From Mucispirillum schaedleri (GTDB lineage Bacteria; Chrysiogenota; Deferribacteres; Deferribacterales; Mucispirillaceae): a DNA stretch of 64,000 nucleotides. A model generated the notes under the pieces. That model saw only the letters and a program-made list of their open reading frames with translations, did not search any database and had not been told where the DNA came from. The stretch covers positions 65,051 through 129,050 of the forward strand of contig CASEIN010000001.1 in assembly GCA_949287985.1 (NCBI GenBank). The letters run 5' to 3'. A program made the position numbers and the translations under genes. Shown here piece after piece: positions 19,370 to 29,306 of the stretch; position 1 is the first letter of the stretch, and each line of letters opens with the position of its first letter.

Positions 19370-21451
19370 ATGAAAAAATTATTTTTACTTTTTATTTCTA
19401 TTATTTACATTACAGGTTGTTCGAGTTCAGGTTCTAGTTCTAACAGCCAGCCAGCTGAATTTTCTGGTAAAACTACTGTGCTTTTGTATATTGATGGCAC
19501 ATCTTTTGAACAGCCTTATACAGCAAACATATTTTTTGCAAATTATCTTACTGGTAATGCATCTGATGCACTAGGTTTTACGCCAGCCAACTATATGATA
19601 CATAAAATGATGCAAAATGTTGATTCTAGTCACACTAATATAATAGTGCAGACAGCATCTTCTGATAGTGATATGAAATGGACAGATGAACAAATTGCAG
19701 CACAAGGTGCTGATGTTAACAAATATTATGTAAAAGACTGGGATAAAGTTCAAAGATGGAAAATTACAAATGGCAAATTTGAATTATTAGATGATAAACT
19801 TGGTCCAATTTGTAAAGGTAGTGTAAGTTCTAATTGTCTTCAGATGAATAGTCAAGATATGGTAGCAGATTTTCTTGAGTATGGAGTAAAAAATAACCCT
19901 GCTGATAGATATATTGTAATATTTTTTAGCCATGGTGGTGGCTCTGTTTTTGGTTTTGGTTCACCAAAATCTATTACTGCTGTTAATATGAAACAAGCTT
20001 TTGAAACAGCAACAAGTAATCTTAAAGCAGATAGTAGTTTAAACTTTAATAAATTTGATATTATTGGTTTTGCAGCATGTTTAATGGGTAATATAGAGTG
20101 GATGTATAATTTATCAGACTATGGCAAATATTATGTTGCTTCAGAAGAACAGGAGTATGCATTTCCATGGCTTCTTGGAGATATTATTACATCAATATCA
20201 CAAAGAAAAAGCACTTTAGATGTTACTAATACAATAGTAGATTCATACTGGCAATATTCAGCTCAGAATGGTGAAACATCTACAAATATTTCTGTAATTG
20301 ATTTAGATAAAGTTAAAGCTGTAAATGATGGTATTAACAGCTTAGCTAAATCTATATTAAATACTTATAACCAAAACCAACTGCAAACATTAAATAATTT
20401 TTATGTATCTTTAAATAGATCACAACGTTATGGTGATGATGGTGATATAAAATACATGACAAGCTTGTATGATATTTATGATTTTCTTACAAATTTAGAT
20501 GAGAAATTATGGTATAGTCAAGATTATTCTGCAGAAATTAAAAATCTTAAAAATTTAATTAAAGATGATTTAAATGCTGCTGCTGTTATAAATAATAAAA
20601 CAAGTTATATGCTTGCAGATTCACATGGAATATCATTTTTTGCTGTAACTCCAGATGCAAATTATGTTACTACATACAAAAATAACGTTGGAACTTTTGG
20701 TACTGATTATATATACCTGCTTGAACAAATGTATACTAAATTAAGCTCAACAACTGCAAATGGCACTCCAAGTAACCTTACAACATCAGGCTCTATTATG
20801 TCTGGAACAATAGATACAAATATTGCATTAACTCATTTTGCTACATTAGATGCCAGCAAACAAATTGATGGTAAAACAAGGGTTGGAACAGTAGCAGGAA
20901 AATATAAAGTAGACGCAACACCATCTTCTACTCCAGATCATTTAGTATACAAAGTTTCTGTTGATACAGGTTCTACAATAAAAGATGATGCAAAATTATT
21001 CGCAATTAATAAAACAGGAATGCAGGATTATAACCCAGTAAAAGTATCATTTACATCAGGAATGGATAAAAGTGATGCACCTCTTTTTGGTTATACACCA
21101 TTAAAAGTAATACGTGGTGGTCAAACATATAATGTAATGGCTATATTTAGATTTGATCCACAATCATCGGGGGTACAGATTGTATCCTTTAATGAATCAT
21201 TGACACCTACTTTACCAGGGCAAGATTTTGAATTTCAAAAAGATGATTTAGTTCAAATACCAGAAGCTACTACACAGGTAACTGGAAAAGCTGAGGCAAA
21301 CCAGCTTCCTGCTTATGAATTTACATGTGATAGTGAGGACTGTGTTAGTATGTCAGTTCAACCATTTACTTCTGGTGACCCTTTAACATTTACATTAAAC
21401 GTTAAAAATATTAAGGGTGAAACTGTAACTTTTACAGAAGCTGCCAATTAA
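19370..21451 (+). CDS. Clostripain-like cysteine peptidase (family C11) lipoprotein
   Basis: Signal peptide with lipobox ITGC (Cys17), so a surface or periplasmic lipoprotein. The C11 caspase-like core shows the catalytic His188 in FFSHGGG and Cys237 in IIGFAACLMG, preceded by D-I-I on a beta strand, as in clostripain and gingipain relatives. It is followed by EEQEYAFPW, typical of the family. Members cleave after basic residues and often self-process. The C-terminal 230 residues form a separate beta-rich region. The start follows AGGAGA at good spacing, and the gene is monocistronic between divergent fibre genes and a terminator. The 19191-19369 leader holds an imperfect palindrome (CTTATG...CATAAG) of unknown role. 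Confidence 0.85.
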   Translation: MKKLFLLFISIIYITGCSSSGSSSNSQPAEFSGKTTVLLYIDGTSFEQPYTANIFFANYLTGNASDALGFTPANYMIHKMMQNVDSSHTNIIVQTASSDSDMKWTDEQIAAQGADVNKYYVKDWDKVQRWKITNGKFELLDDKLGPICKGSVSSNCLQMNSQDMVADFLEYGVKNNPADRYIVIFFSHGGGSVFGFGSPKSITAVNMKQAFETATSNLKADSSLNFNKFDIIGFAACLMGNIEWMYNLSDYGKYYVASEEQEYAFPWLLGDIITSISQRKSTLDVTNTIVDSYWQYSAQNGETSTNISVIDLDKVKAVNDGINSLAKSILNTYNQNQLQTLNNFYVSLNRSQRYGDDGDIKYMTSLYDIYDFLTNLDEKLWYSQDYSAEIKNLKNLIKDDLNAAAVINNKTSYMLADSHGISFFAVTPDANYVTTYKNNVGTFGTDYIYLLEQMYTKLSSTTANGTPSNLTTSGSIMSGTIDTNIALTHFATLDASKQIDGKTRVGTVAGKYKVDATPSSTPDHLVYKVSVDTGSTIKDDAKLFAINKTGMQDYNPVKVSFTSGMDKSDAPLFGYTPLKVIRGGQTYNVMAIFRFDPQSSGVQIVSFNESLTPTLPGQDFEFQKDDLVQIPEATTQVTGKAEANQLPAYEFTCDSEDCVSMSVQPFTSGDPLTFTLNVKNIKGETVTFTEAAN

Positions 21452-21475
21452 AAAATTATTTTTTATAAAAAAATG

Positions 21476-21500
21476 CCCCATTTGTTTTTTGCAAATGGGG
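21476..21500 (+). terminator. Bidirectional rho-independent terminator
   Basis: CCCCATTTG (21476-21484) pairs with CAAATGGGG (21492-21500), with TTTTT after it and an A-run before it. It therefore serves both the C11 peptidase gene and the converging metH. Confidence 0.9.
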
Positions 21501-21531
21501 TTTTTATTTGTTTAAATTTAGTATGTAAAAT

Positions 21532-24500
21532 TTAATATTTAATATTTGGGTGGTGAATAATAAAAGCAGAAGTAGAATATTCTGGCTGCATTTGGTGGCT
21601 TTGGCTCATTTTAACACCAATTCTTTCACTTTGCAGCATATTTGCAAGCACTGTGTTATTTTCCACATCAGGACATAATGGATAGCCAAAACTAAACCTT
21701 TTTGAACGGTATTTACCACCAATGACATTTTCTATTGTTTCATTTTTATCAGCTATTTTTAGTTCTTTTCTTATTATATGGTGCATATATTCTGCAAAAC
21801 TTTCAGTAAGCTCTGTAAAAAGACCATGTGCCATATAGTAATTTTTATAATCGTTATTTTTAAATAAGTCAGCACAATACTGGGCTGGTTTATCGCCTAA
21901 TGTTACAATCTGCATAGGTAGAACATCATAAAATTCTTCATTATTTGATATAAAATCAGCTAAACTGTATTTTGGAGTAGCTTTACTGTCAGGAAATGCA
22001 AATGTATGCAGCAGTCCATTATCTTGAGTATATACTTCTATGGCATTATTAACAGCACGGCATTTAAAGTAACCATATATAGCTTTTGGCGTAACTGCTT
22101 TTTTATGAACAATATCTTTAAATAAATATTTTAGTTCAGGTATAGCAGTATCATTTATAAGCATCTCATAATCTTCACAGCTTAAATCTTTCTTTTTATA
22201 GCCCCATATATTAGAGAATAAAAATGGTTTATTTAAATATTTAAATATTTCATTAATATCAGCATCTATTACTTTTGTTCCATAAAATGGAGCTTCTGGA
22301 ATATCGCTTTTATTAAGTTTTAATATATTTGCACGTTCAACATTTGTATTTTCTTCCACTTTTTCAATAACAGTGCTACTACTATCAACTTTTGAAGCTG
22401 CTTTTTTACTGCCATCCATTGCAGCAATATTATCAAAAGCATCTTTACAGTAGTATATTTTATCAGGCATAATAGGAGCACAGCTTTCGTTTACAAATTT
22501 ATTAGTAAGGGCAGCACCACCAAGCATAATTTTTATATCTGGCAGTTCTTTAACTATTTCTTCTAAATTATCTTTCATAATTAAAGTAGATTTTACTAAA
22601 AGCCCACTCATACCAATAGCTTTTGCCTGCACTTCTTTTGCTTTTTTAATCATATCACTAACTGGCACTTTTATGCCAAGGTTATGCACATTGTATCCGT
22701 TGTTACTCATAATAATATCAACAAGGTTTTTACCAATATCATGAACATCACCAGCTACTGTTGCAATAACCACATCGCCTTTTGAAGCACCTTCTAATTT
22801 TTCAAGAAATGGTTCTAATATAGATACGGCTGCCTTCATAGTTTCAGCAGATTTTAAAACGAAAGGAAGCAGCATTTTACCTTCTGCAAACATATTACCC
22901 ACTTTCTGCATGGCAGGAAATAGTATATTATTAATAATATCTTCTGCTTTATGAGTTTGCATTACATCTTTAATAATATCTGCAAGTTCTGTTTTATCAC
23001 CTTTTACTATTTTTAAAGGCAGTTTTTCAATGGCAGGGATATTTTCATCTATTTCTGCTTTATCAAATTTTACACCTGCAAAATGCTCAATAAATTTAGA
23101 TAGTGCATCGTCTGATTTATTATATATTAAATCAAGGCAGTATTTAACATCATCTTCTGAAAGGTTTGCAACTGGTGTTAATTTAGATGCATGGACTATG
23201 GCAGTATCAAGCCCAGCTTTTACAGCTTCTGATAAAAATACAGAATTTAATATCTGCCTTGCTTCAGATGATAACCCAAAGGATACATTACTTACTCCAA
23301 GTGTAGTTTTTACACCTTTTAGGTTTTCCTTAATTAATTTAATAGCTTCCAAAGTTTCAACAGCTGCATTTTTTAATGTTTCATCGCCTGAACCTATGGA
23401 AAATGTAAGAGCATCTATAATTAAATCTTCTGGGCTTAGTTTATATTCATTTACCCATGTATCATAAAGCCTTTGTGCTATTTGGTATTTTTTTTCACTA
23501 GTTGCGGCCATACCTTCTTCATCAATCGTTAAAGCTACCATACATGCAGGGTGGTCTTTTACAATACTAAGCATTTTATGAAGTTTTACACCACCATCTT
23601 CAAAGTTAATGGAGTTAATAATAGGTTTGCCTGAATAAAACTCTAAACTTGCTTTAATAGTTTCTGGATCTGTAGAATCAAGCACTAAAGGAGCAGTTAA
23701 ACTGGAATTTAGTATTGGAACCATTTTTTTATAATCATCTATTTCTGTTCTTGAAGCATAAGCTAGTGATAAGTCTATAAAATGGGCAGTATCTTCCTGA
23801 TTTTTACAAATTGCAACCATACCATCAACATCATCAGCTAAAAGCATTTCTCTAAAAGCCTTTGAACCTGTAGCATTAGCGCGTTCGCCAATCATTGCAG
23901 GTTTTGGGTCCTGCTCTAAAGGCACAGCTGTAAAAAGGCTTGCTGCCTCCCCATTATATGCAAGTTTATCTCTTTTTGGCAGATTTCTTGCGTGAGCCAT
24001 ATTGTAAAGCATTTTAATGTGGCTTGCATCTGTTCCACAGCAGCCGCCTGCCATAGATATTGGGTATTTATCCATTAAATCTTTTATAATTGCAGTAAAC
24101 TTTTCATCATTCATTGGGTATACTGTTTTGCCATCAACAGTTTCAGGCATACCAGCATTTGGAGAAATATAAATTTTACCCTGCCATATTTTTGAAAGGG
24201 AAGAGATAGCAGGCTCCATCATATCAGGTCCCATAGCACAGTTTAACCCTAAAGCAAATATAGGCATTCCACGCATTACAGCAGCAACTGCAGAAATATC
24301 AGAACCTGTTAAAAGTGTATAGTTATTTTCCACTGTAAAAGAAACAAGTATTGGTGTATCAGTATTTTTTCTTCTATTAGCCTCTTTACATGCATTAACT
24401 GCTGCTTTTAACTGCAATATATCTTGAGCAGTTTCAATATTATATAAGTCCACATCAACACATTCTGCCTGCATAAGATATTGTTCATAAAGAGATTCAT

Positions 24501-24879
24501 ATGTTGTATGTCCTAAACTTGCAAGCTTTGTGCCAGGCCCCATAGAAAGAGATATAAAAGTATTTTCTTTGCCAGCAGCAGCACGGCGTGCAATATCAAC
24601 AGCAGCTTTATTTATTTCCACCACTTTATCTTCCAAGCCGTATTCAGCTAAAACAGAAGATATTGCACCAAATGTATTTGTAACTGCCACATTTGCTCCA
24701 GCATCAAAATAATTCTTATGAATATTGTATATTATATCAGGAGCAGCAAGGCATAAAAATTCATTACAGCCATTTTTACCCTGCCATATATCATCACTAA
24801 TTTCTACTTTTTGAATTGATGTGCCCATAGCACCATCAAAAATTACCATGTTATTTGCAGCAAATTCTTTTAAAGACAC
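21532..24879 (-). CDS. metH: Cobalamin-dependent methionine synthase
   Basis: Transfers the methyl group of methyl-tetrahydrofolate to homocysteine through cobalamin. All four modules are present. The homocysteine domain has zinc cysteines in GLNCAMGP (near residue 213) and GGCCGTD (near 278). The folate domain begins near IGERANATGSKAF. The cobalamin domain has the cobalt-ligating DVHDIGKNL (near 710). The C-terminal activation domain has YRSKRFSFGYPLCPD (near 1065). The length of about 1115 is close to the usual 1150-1230. The start is uncertain: GAGG lies 7 nt before GTG 24879 but only 1 nt before ATG 24885, so GTG is preferred. No cobalamin riboswitch is seen upstream. Confidence 0.95.
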   Translation of the reverse strand: MSLKEFAANNMVIFDGAMGTSIQKVEISDDIWQGKNGCNEFLCLAAPDIIYNIHKNYFDAGANVAVTNTFGAISSVLAEYGLEDKVVEINKAAVDIARRAAAGKENTFISLSMGPGTKLASLGHTTYESLYEQYLMQAECVDVDLYNIETAQDILQLKAAVNACKEANRRKNTDTPILVSFTVENNYTLLTGSDISAVAAVMRGMPIFALGLNCAMGPDMMEPAISSLSKIWQGKIYISPNAGMPETVDGKTVYPMNDEKFTAIIKDLMDKYPISMAGGCCGTDASHIKMLYNMAHARNLPKRDKLAYNGEAASLFTAVPLEQDPKPAMIGERANATGSKAFREMLLADDVDGMVAICKNQEDTAHFIDLSLAYASRTEIDDYKKMVPILNSSLTAPLVLDSTDPETIKASLEFYSGKPIINSINFEDGGVKLHKMLSIVKDHPACMVALTIDEEGMAATSEKKYQIAQRLYDTWVNEYKLSPEDLIIDALTFSIGSGDETLKNAAVETLEAIKLIKENLKGVKTTLGVSNVSFGLSSEARQILNSVFLSEAVKAGLDTAIVHASKLTPVANLSEDDVKYCLDLIYNKSDDALSKFIEHFAGVKFDKAEIDENIPAIEKLPLKIVKGDKTELADIIKDVMQTHKAEDIINNILFPAMQKVGNMFAEGKMLLPFVLKSAETMKAAVSILEPFLEKLEGASKGDVVIATVAGDVHDIGKNLVDIIMSNNGYNVHNLGIKVPVSDMIKKAKEVQAKAIGMSGLLVKSTLIMKDNLEEIVKELPDIKIMLGGAALTNKFVNESCAPIMPDKIYYCKDAFDNIAAMDGSKKAASKVDSSSTVIEKVEENTNVERANILKLNKSDIPEAPFYGTKVIDADINEIFKYLNKPFLFSNIWGYKKKDLSCEDYEMLINDTAIPELKYLFKDIVHKKAVTPKAIYGYFKCRAVNNAIEVYTQDNGLLHTFAFPDSKATPKYSLADFISNNEEFYDVLPMQIVTLGDKPAQYCADLFKNNDYKNYYMAHGLFTELTESFAEYMHHIIRKELKIADKNETIENVIGGKYRSKRFSFGYPLCPDVENNTVLANMLQSERIGVKMSQSHQMQPEYSTSAFIIHHPNIKY

Positions 24880-24915
24880 AAGCATACCTCGTTTTTCTTT
24901 TAATCTTACCAAATT

Positions 24916-24943
24916 ACTATATATAAAACTTGGTTTTTTGCAA
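24916..24943 (-). promoter_or_regulatory. Candidate metH promoter
   Basis: On the minus strand TTGCAA (24938-24943), a 16-bp spacer and TATAGT (24916-24921) lie 37 nt before the proposed metH start. The divergent region 24880-25006 is only about 127 bp. Confidence 0.45.
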
Positions 24944-25006
24944 GAAAATATTGCAGTATAATATAAATTTATATATAATGCAGTAATATTTTATGTGGGG
25001 TTTTTC

Positions 25007-26878
25007 TTGAATAAAGATACAGATATATTACTTTCAGATGAGTATACTCAAAGGCAGTTTTTTAAAGACAGTATATTTAATTCTGTAATATTATTTAGAA
25101 ATATTTTAAGTGATTATTTTAATTATTTTCTATTTAAGCTTTCCCCATTATCACGATATGAGTTTTGGTGTTTCAGCCTTTTTTCATTTGTATCAACTAT
25201 TCTTTTATTATCTATTGTTTCCATTATATCATACACTATTGCACCTGTTGGAAAATATGCATATGGCTTATTTTATATTTATGTTTTTTTATTTGCTAAT
25301 TTAGCTATCCGTGTTTTTGCTTCACGGCTTTTAAGTGTGCAGAATTTTGTTAAAGAAATGAGTGGGGACAGCCATAAAGGAAGTAAAATAAACATTAATA
25401 TAATAAATAAAATAGAAAGTGTTATTAAAAAAATTTTTTTAAGTATTAAGTTATATATTACTATTGCTTATATAAAAATGTTTTTAATAATAATTTATAT
25501 TATAAATAAATGGCTGCTTCACTCTGATACACTTTATTTTTATTTTAAACAATTACAAGATAATCCAGTTTTACATCTTTTTATATTTATATTAAAAGTT
25601 GTTACTATTATATACATTATTTTTATGGTTTCACCATCATTAAACAGGCTGGAATATTTAGAGAACAAGCAAATAAAATACTATAAAGTATCCTTTTATC
25701 AAACATGGTATTCAAAAGAATATATTGTTGATTATTTAACGCTGGCAGCAAGTATATTTTCAGTTATATCTGTTGGTCATTTATTGATTATTGGTTATTC
25801 TTTTTCATGCCATATAATTGTAAGTTTATCCCTTCTTTGTCAAGGGGCAGCTTTACTGCTTTCTGGCAGGTTTTTTTGTGTTATGGCTGGGCTTGTAAGT
25901 ATTGTATTCTATATGGTATCAAGTATTTCTGTTATTATAGGTGGTATAGAGATTTTTCATTACCCTGATATTGTTATTGAGTTTGTAAAATATTACCAGA
26001 TTACTATTGCATTTTTATTTTTTGGTATTTTTTATTATTCATCGTATAATAGAGATATTTTGAAAATGGTAGCAGTTTTAGGCTGTTATTTATCTGCACT
26101 ATTTTTATGGGAAGATGAAAATGCCGTAAGGGGTATTATGGTATATGATAACCATACAATACCTGTTTTAATATATGGGCTTGTTTCTCTTTTTACATTT
26201 TTTATATACCTAATGCGTGTTGCAAACAGTAAAGGGCTTTATAGAATGGAATGGCAGTATTTATCTGTTACAAGTGATTTTAAAACATCAGCTAGTTTAA
26301 TTAAAACTAAATATATTTATATGATTTTATTAATATCAAGTATTATAATGATTTTATTTGCATTAATCTTTCTTTTAGACCCTATATTTACTAATGGTAG
26401 TTTAAATGGTGGTTTAGATAATTATATTTTAAAATTTCTTATAAATATAAGAAGGCTTGTAGCATTTTATATGCTTTTAGGGTTATATTTGCTTTTTAAA
26501 AATAATAATGATGCATTTCCAATGCTTGTAATTGCTTTTGTTGTATGCCTTGAAATGTATATTATTTTATACCCATCATTAAAATCACTTTTATCAATGG
26601 ATACTTTATATTCATTAAAATATGTATATATGTATATTTATGGTCTAATGTTTATATTATCGATTAGCTTAAGTAAATATTCTTTACTTTTATCAACTGG
26701 GTTTTCATTATCTTTAATTTCTTTTATTACTGGCATTATAAGTATTTTATTTAACTATACATATGCTAATAATGTATATCTTTATAATATAATATTTATT
26801 TCACTTTTAATTGCTAATATTTTAGTATTCGCAGGTAGTTATAGAAAAATAAAAATAGAAAATAACGGGGAAAAATAA
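25007..26878 (+). CDS. Polytopic inner-membrane protein, function unknown
   Basis: About 623 residues with some fourteen hydrophobic helices and almost no soluble domain. The N-terminal 120 residues (LSRYEFWCFSLF ... LAIRVFASR) look a little like a DUF805 module (SRxEFW then a C-terminal R), but this is weak. It ends 4 bases before an Opp/Dpp-type ATPase gene, which suggests a shared operon, though it lacks the classical permease EAA loop. A TTG start at 25007 is preferred because GGGG lies 6 nt upstream; GTG 24995 overlaps that site. I do not recognise its function. Confidence 0.6.
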   Translation: MNKDTDILLSDEYTQRQFFKDSIFNSVILFRNILSDYFNYFLFKLSPLSRYEFWCFSLFSFVSTILLLSIVSIISYTIAPVGKYAYGLFYIYVFLFANLAIRVFASRLLSVQNFVKEMSGDSHKGSKININIINKIESVIKKIFLSIKLYITIAYIKMFLIIIYIINKWLLHSDTLYFYFKQLQDNPVLHLFIFILKVVTIIYIIFMVSPSLNRLEYLENKQIKYYKVSFYQTWYSKEYIVDYLTLAASIFSVISVGHLLIIGYSFSCHIIVSLSLLCQGAALLLSGRFFCVMAGLVSIVFYMVSSISVIIGGIEIFHYPDIVIEFVKYYQITIAFLFFGIFYYSSYNRDILKMVAVLGCYLSALFLWEDENAVRGIMVYDNHTIPVLIYGLVSLFTFFIYLMRVANSKGLYRMEWQYLSVTSDFKTSASLIKTKYIYMILLISSIIMILFALIFLLDPIFTNGSLNGGLDNYILKFLINIRRLVAFYMLLGLYLLFKNNNDAFPMLVIAFVVCLEMYIILYPSLKSLLSMDTLYSLKYVYMYIYGLMFILSISLSKYSLLLSTGFSLSLISFITGIISILFNYTYANNVYLYNIIFISLLIANILVFAGSYRKIKIENNGEK

Positions 26879-26882
26879 ATAT

Positions 26883-27689
26883 ATGGATAATAATATTATA
26901 CAGCTTGAAAATGTATCAAAATATTTTAATACATCAAAAGGGATATTTTCAAAGGGAGAGCCTTTTACTGCCTTAAATAATATATCTTTTCATATAAAGT
27001 CTGGCTCATCTTTAGGTATTGTTGGAGAATCAGGCAGTGGGAAAACAACTATTGCAAGAATAATTTGTGATATATATAAGGCAGATAGTGGCAGGGTAAT
27101 ATATAGTGGTAAAGAAATAAACAGTATGACAAAAGAAGAATATGCTGATTATAGAAAAAATGTACAAATGGTATTTCAAGACCCTAATAACACACTTAAT
27201 CCAAAATTAAAAATATATTCTGCACTTTCTGACGGTATAAAAAAGCATATTACAAAGGACAAGCAGGAAATAGATAACCATTTAAAAAACTTAATGGAAA
27301 TGGTGGGGCTGCCCTATGATTATTTAGACAGGTATCCCCATGAGTTTTCAGGTGGGCAAAGGCAGAGAATATCCATTGCAAGAGCATTATCTATTAACCC
27401 AAAAGTGATTATTGCTGATGAGCCTGTAAGCTCACTTGATGTTTCAGTGCAGGCACAGATTTTAAATTTAATGAAATCCTTGCAAAAAAATGGTATTACA
27501 TTTATATTAATATCTCACAGTTTGGCTGTTGTTTCTAATATGTGTGAAAATATTGCAGTTATGCATAAAGGTAATATGGTGGAATATGGTAATACTGATA
27601 ATGTGCTGTCAGAGCCACAATCTGAATATACTAAGAGCCTTATAAGTGCATCAAGCTATACTTTAATGAATAGAAAAGAAATGGAGTAA
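26883..27689 (+). CDS. ABC transporter ATP-binding protein, oligopeptide/dipeptide (OppF/DppF) type
   Basis: 268 residues. Walker A GESGSGKT (48-55), Q-loop VFQDPNNTLNP, signature FSGGQRQRISIARAL, Walker B VIIADEPVSSLD and switch His in ISHSL are all intact, so it should hydrolyse ATP. The VFQDP..(S/T)LNP and DEPVS.LDVS motifs place it with the peptide/nickel importer ATPases. No permease or binding protein of that family is adjacent; its only close neighbours are the unknown membrane protein upstream and cysS 4 bases downstream. Its partner is either elsewhere or the upstream membrane protein. Confidence 0.85.
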   Translation: MDNNIIQLENVSKYFNTSKGIFSKGEPFTALNNISFHIKSGSSLGIVGESGSGKTTIARIICDIYKADSGRVIYSGKEINSMTKEEYADYRKNVQMVFQDPNNTLNPKLKIYSALSDGIKKHITKDKQEIDNHLKNLMEMVGLPYDYLDRYPHEFSGGQRQRISIARALSINPKVIIADEPVSSLDVSVQAQILNLMKSLQKNGITFILISHSLAVVSNMCENIAVMHKGNMVEYGNTDNVLSEPQSEYTKSLISASSYTLMNRKEME

Positions 27690-27693
27690 TATT

Positions 27694-29121
27694 ATGAGTA
27701 TATCACTTTATAATACAATGACAAATAAAAAAGAAGAATTCAAACCTATACATGAAGGCAAAGTAGGCATGTATGTTTGTGGTGTAACAGTTTATGATTA
27801 TACCCATATAGGTCATGGCAGAAGTTCTGTAGCTTTTGATGTTATTCGCAGGTATTTTGAATACTGTGGCTATAATGTTACATTTGTTAAAAATTTTACA
27901 GATGTTGATGATAAAATAATCAATAGAGCCAATGAAAATAATGAGTTATGGAGTGAGCTTGCTTTAAGGTTTATTGAAGAACACGATAAAGATATGGACA
28001 GCCTTTATATTAAAAAGCCAACATATACTCCAATGGCAACAAAATATATTGAAAAAATGATAAACTACTGTGAAAGATTAATAGAAAAAGGCAACGCCTA
28101 TGCAGTAGATGGCGATGTTTATTTTAGAGTAAACTCATTTAAAGAATACGGCAAGCTTTCAGGCAGAAATTTAGATGATATGATGGCAGGTGCTAGAGTT
28201 GATGTAAATGATAAAAAGGAAAACCCCCTTGATTTTGCTTTATGGAAAGGAGCAAAAGAGGGCGAGCCTTTTTGGGAAAGCCCATGGGGTAAGGGCAGAC
28301 CGGGCTGGCATATAGAATGCAGTGTTATGAGTGAAGCGATTTTAGGAAGCTCTATAGATATTCACGGTGGTGGGCAGGATTTAATATTTCCTCACCATGA
28401 AAATGAAATAGCTCAGTCTGAAGCAATATCTTGCTCCACTTTTGCAAATTACTGGATACATAACGGATTTGTAAATATTAATAAAGAAAAAATGTCTAAA
28501 TCCTTAAACAACTTTTTTACTATTAGAGATATATTAAAAATATGCCACAGTGAAGCATTAAGGCTTTTATTTTTAATGACTCATTACAGGCAGCCTTTAG
28601 AATATTCTGAAGATAAATTGAAAGAAGCCACAGCAGCACTTCAAAGGATATATACATTTTTAGATGAAGTAGAGCATATTCAGGGCAGTAAAAAAGGCAA
28701 AAATATGGAAAAAGAAATATGCGATATGAAAGAGCATTTTATAAAAGAATTTGAAAGTGCTATGAATGATGATTTTAATACTCCAAAAGCAGTAGCTGCC
28801 ATATTTGAAATAGTGCGTATTGGTAATACTGTAATAGCTTCAAAACCAGATAATGAAACAGCAGAACGCTTAAAAGAAGTAACATCATATATTTTTAATA
28901 TTGTATCAAAAGTATTAGGTATTATGAACCACAGTGCAAAAGACTGGTATATAAGCAACTTAAAAGTGCCTTTAGAGGAAGTGGAATCATTAATTGCAAA
29001 ACGAACAGAAGCTAGAAAAAATAAAGATTTTGCTTTGGCAGATAGTATTCGTGCAGAATTAACTGAAAAAGGGGTAGAAATTATAGATACAATAGATGGC
29101 ACAAGGTTTAGAGTAATGTAG
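27694..29121 (+). CDS. cysS: Cysteine--tRNA ligase
   Basis: Class I aminoacyl-tRNA synthetase of 475 residues. HIGH is at 38-41 inside VYDYTHIGHGRS, KMSKS is near 267-271, and the zinc ligands are C29, the Cys of GWHIECSVMS and the His/Glu of FPHHENEIAQSE. The C-terminal helical anticodon region ends in IDTIDGTRFRVM, typical of CysRS. It begins four bases after the ABC ATPase gene, so it may be expressed with it, and ends before a clear terminator. Confidence 0.97.
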   Translation: MSISLYNTMTNKKEEFKPIHEGKVGMYVCGVTVYDYTHIGHGRSSVAFDVIRRYFEYCGYNVTFVKNFTDVDDKIINRANENNELWSELALRFIEEHDKDMDSLYIKKPTYTPMATKYIEKMINYCERLIEKGNAYAVDGDVYFRVNSFKEYGKLSGRNLDDMMAGARVDVNDKKENPLDFALWKGAKEGEPFWESPWGKGRPGWHIECSVMSEAILGSSIDIHGGGQDLIFPHHENEIAQSEAISCSTFANYWIHNGFVNINKEKMSKSLNNFFTIRDILKICHSEALRLLFLMTHYRQPLEYSEDKLKEATAALQRIYTFLDEVEHIQGSKKGKNMEKEICDMKEHFIKEFESAMNDDFNTPKAVAAIFEIVRIGNTVIASKPDNETAERLKEVTSYIFNIVSKVLGIMNHSAKDWYISNLKVPLEEVESLIAKRTEARKNKDFALADSIRAELTEKGVEIIDTIDGTRFRVM

Positions 29122-29132
29122 TGATAATATGA

Positions 29133-29156
29133 AGGGGGATTATATTCTCCCTTTTT
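29133..29156 (+). terminator. Rho-independent terminator after cysS
   Basis: AGGGGGA (29133-29139) pairs with TCTCCCT (29146-29152, one G-T wobble), followed by a T-run. Confidence 0.75.
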
Positions 29157-29254
29157 ATATTAAAAGCTAAAAATATATAACTATATAGTTTTTGATTTAT
29201 TATAATTTGGTTTACTTTAACATATGAAATATTTATAACTAAAATATAAAAAAA

Positions 29255-29277
29255 GGGGAAAGCATTTAACTTTCCCC
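29255..29277 (-). terminator. Terminator of the ankyrin-type lipoprotein gene (bidirectional)
   Basis: GGGGAAAG (29255-29262) pairs with CTTTCCCC (29270-29277). An A-run on the left supplies the U-tract for minus-strand transcripts and a T-run on the right serves the plus strand. Confidence 0.8.
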
Positions 29278-29306
29278 TTTTTATATTATTTATTTGAATA
29301 TGTTAA

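Noticed and set aside
23030-23467. 145-codon plus-strand ORF inside metH
   Set aside because: Shadow frame of a conserved gene, with no own ribosome site or family resemblance.
24880-25006. Cobalamin or SAM riboswitch before metH
   Set aside because: The leader is too short and shows none of the conserved B12-box or SAM-box sequences.
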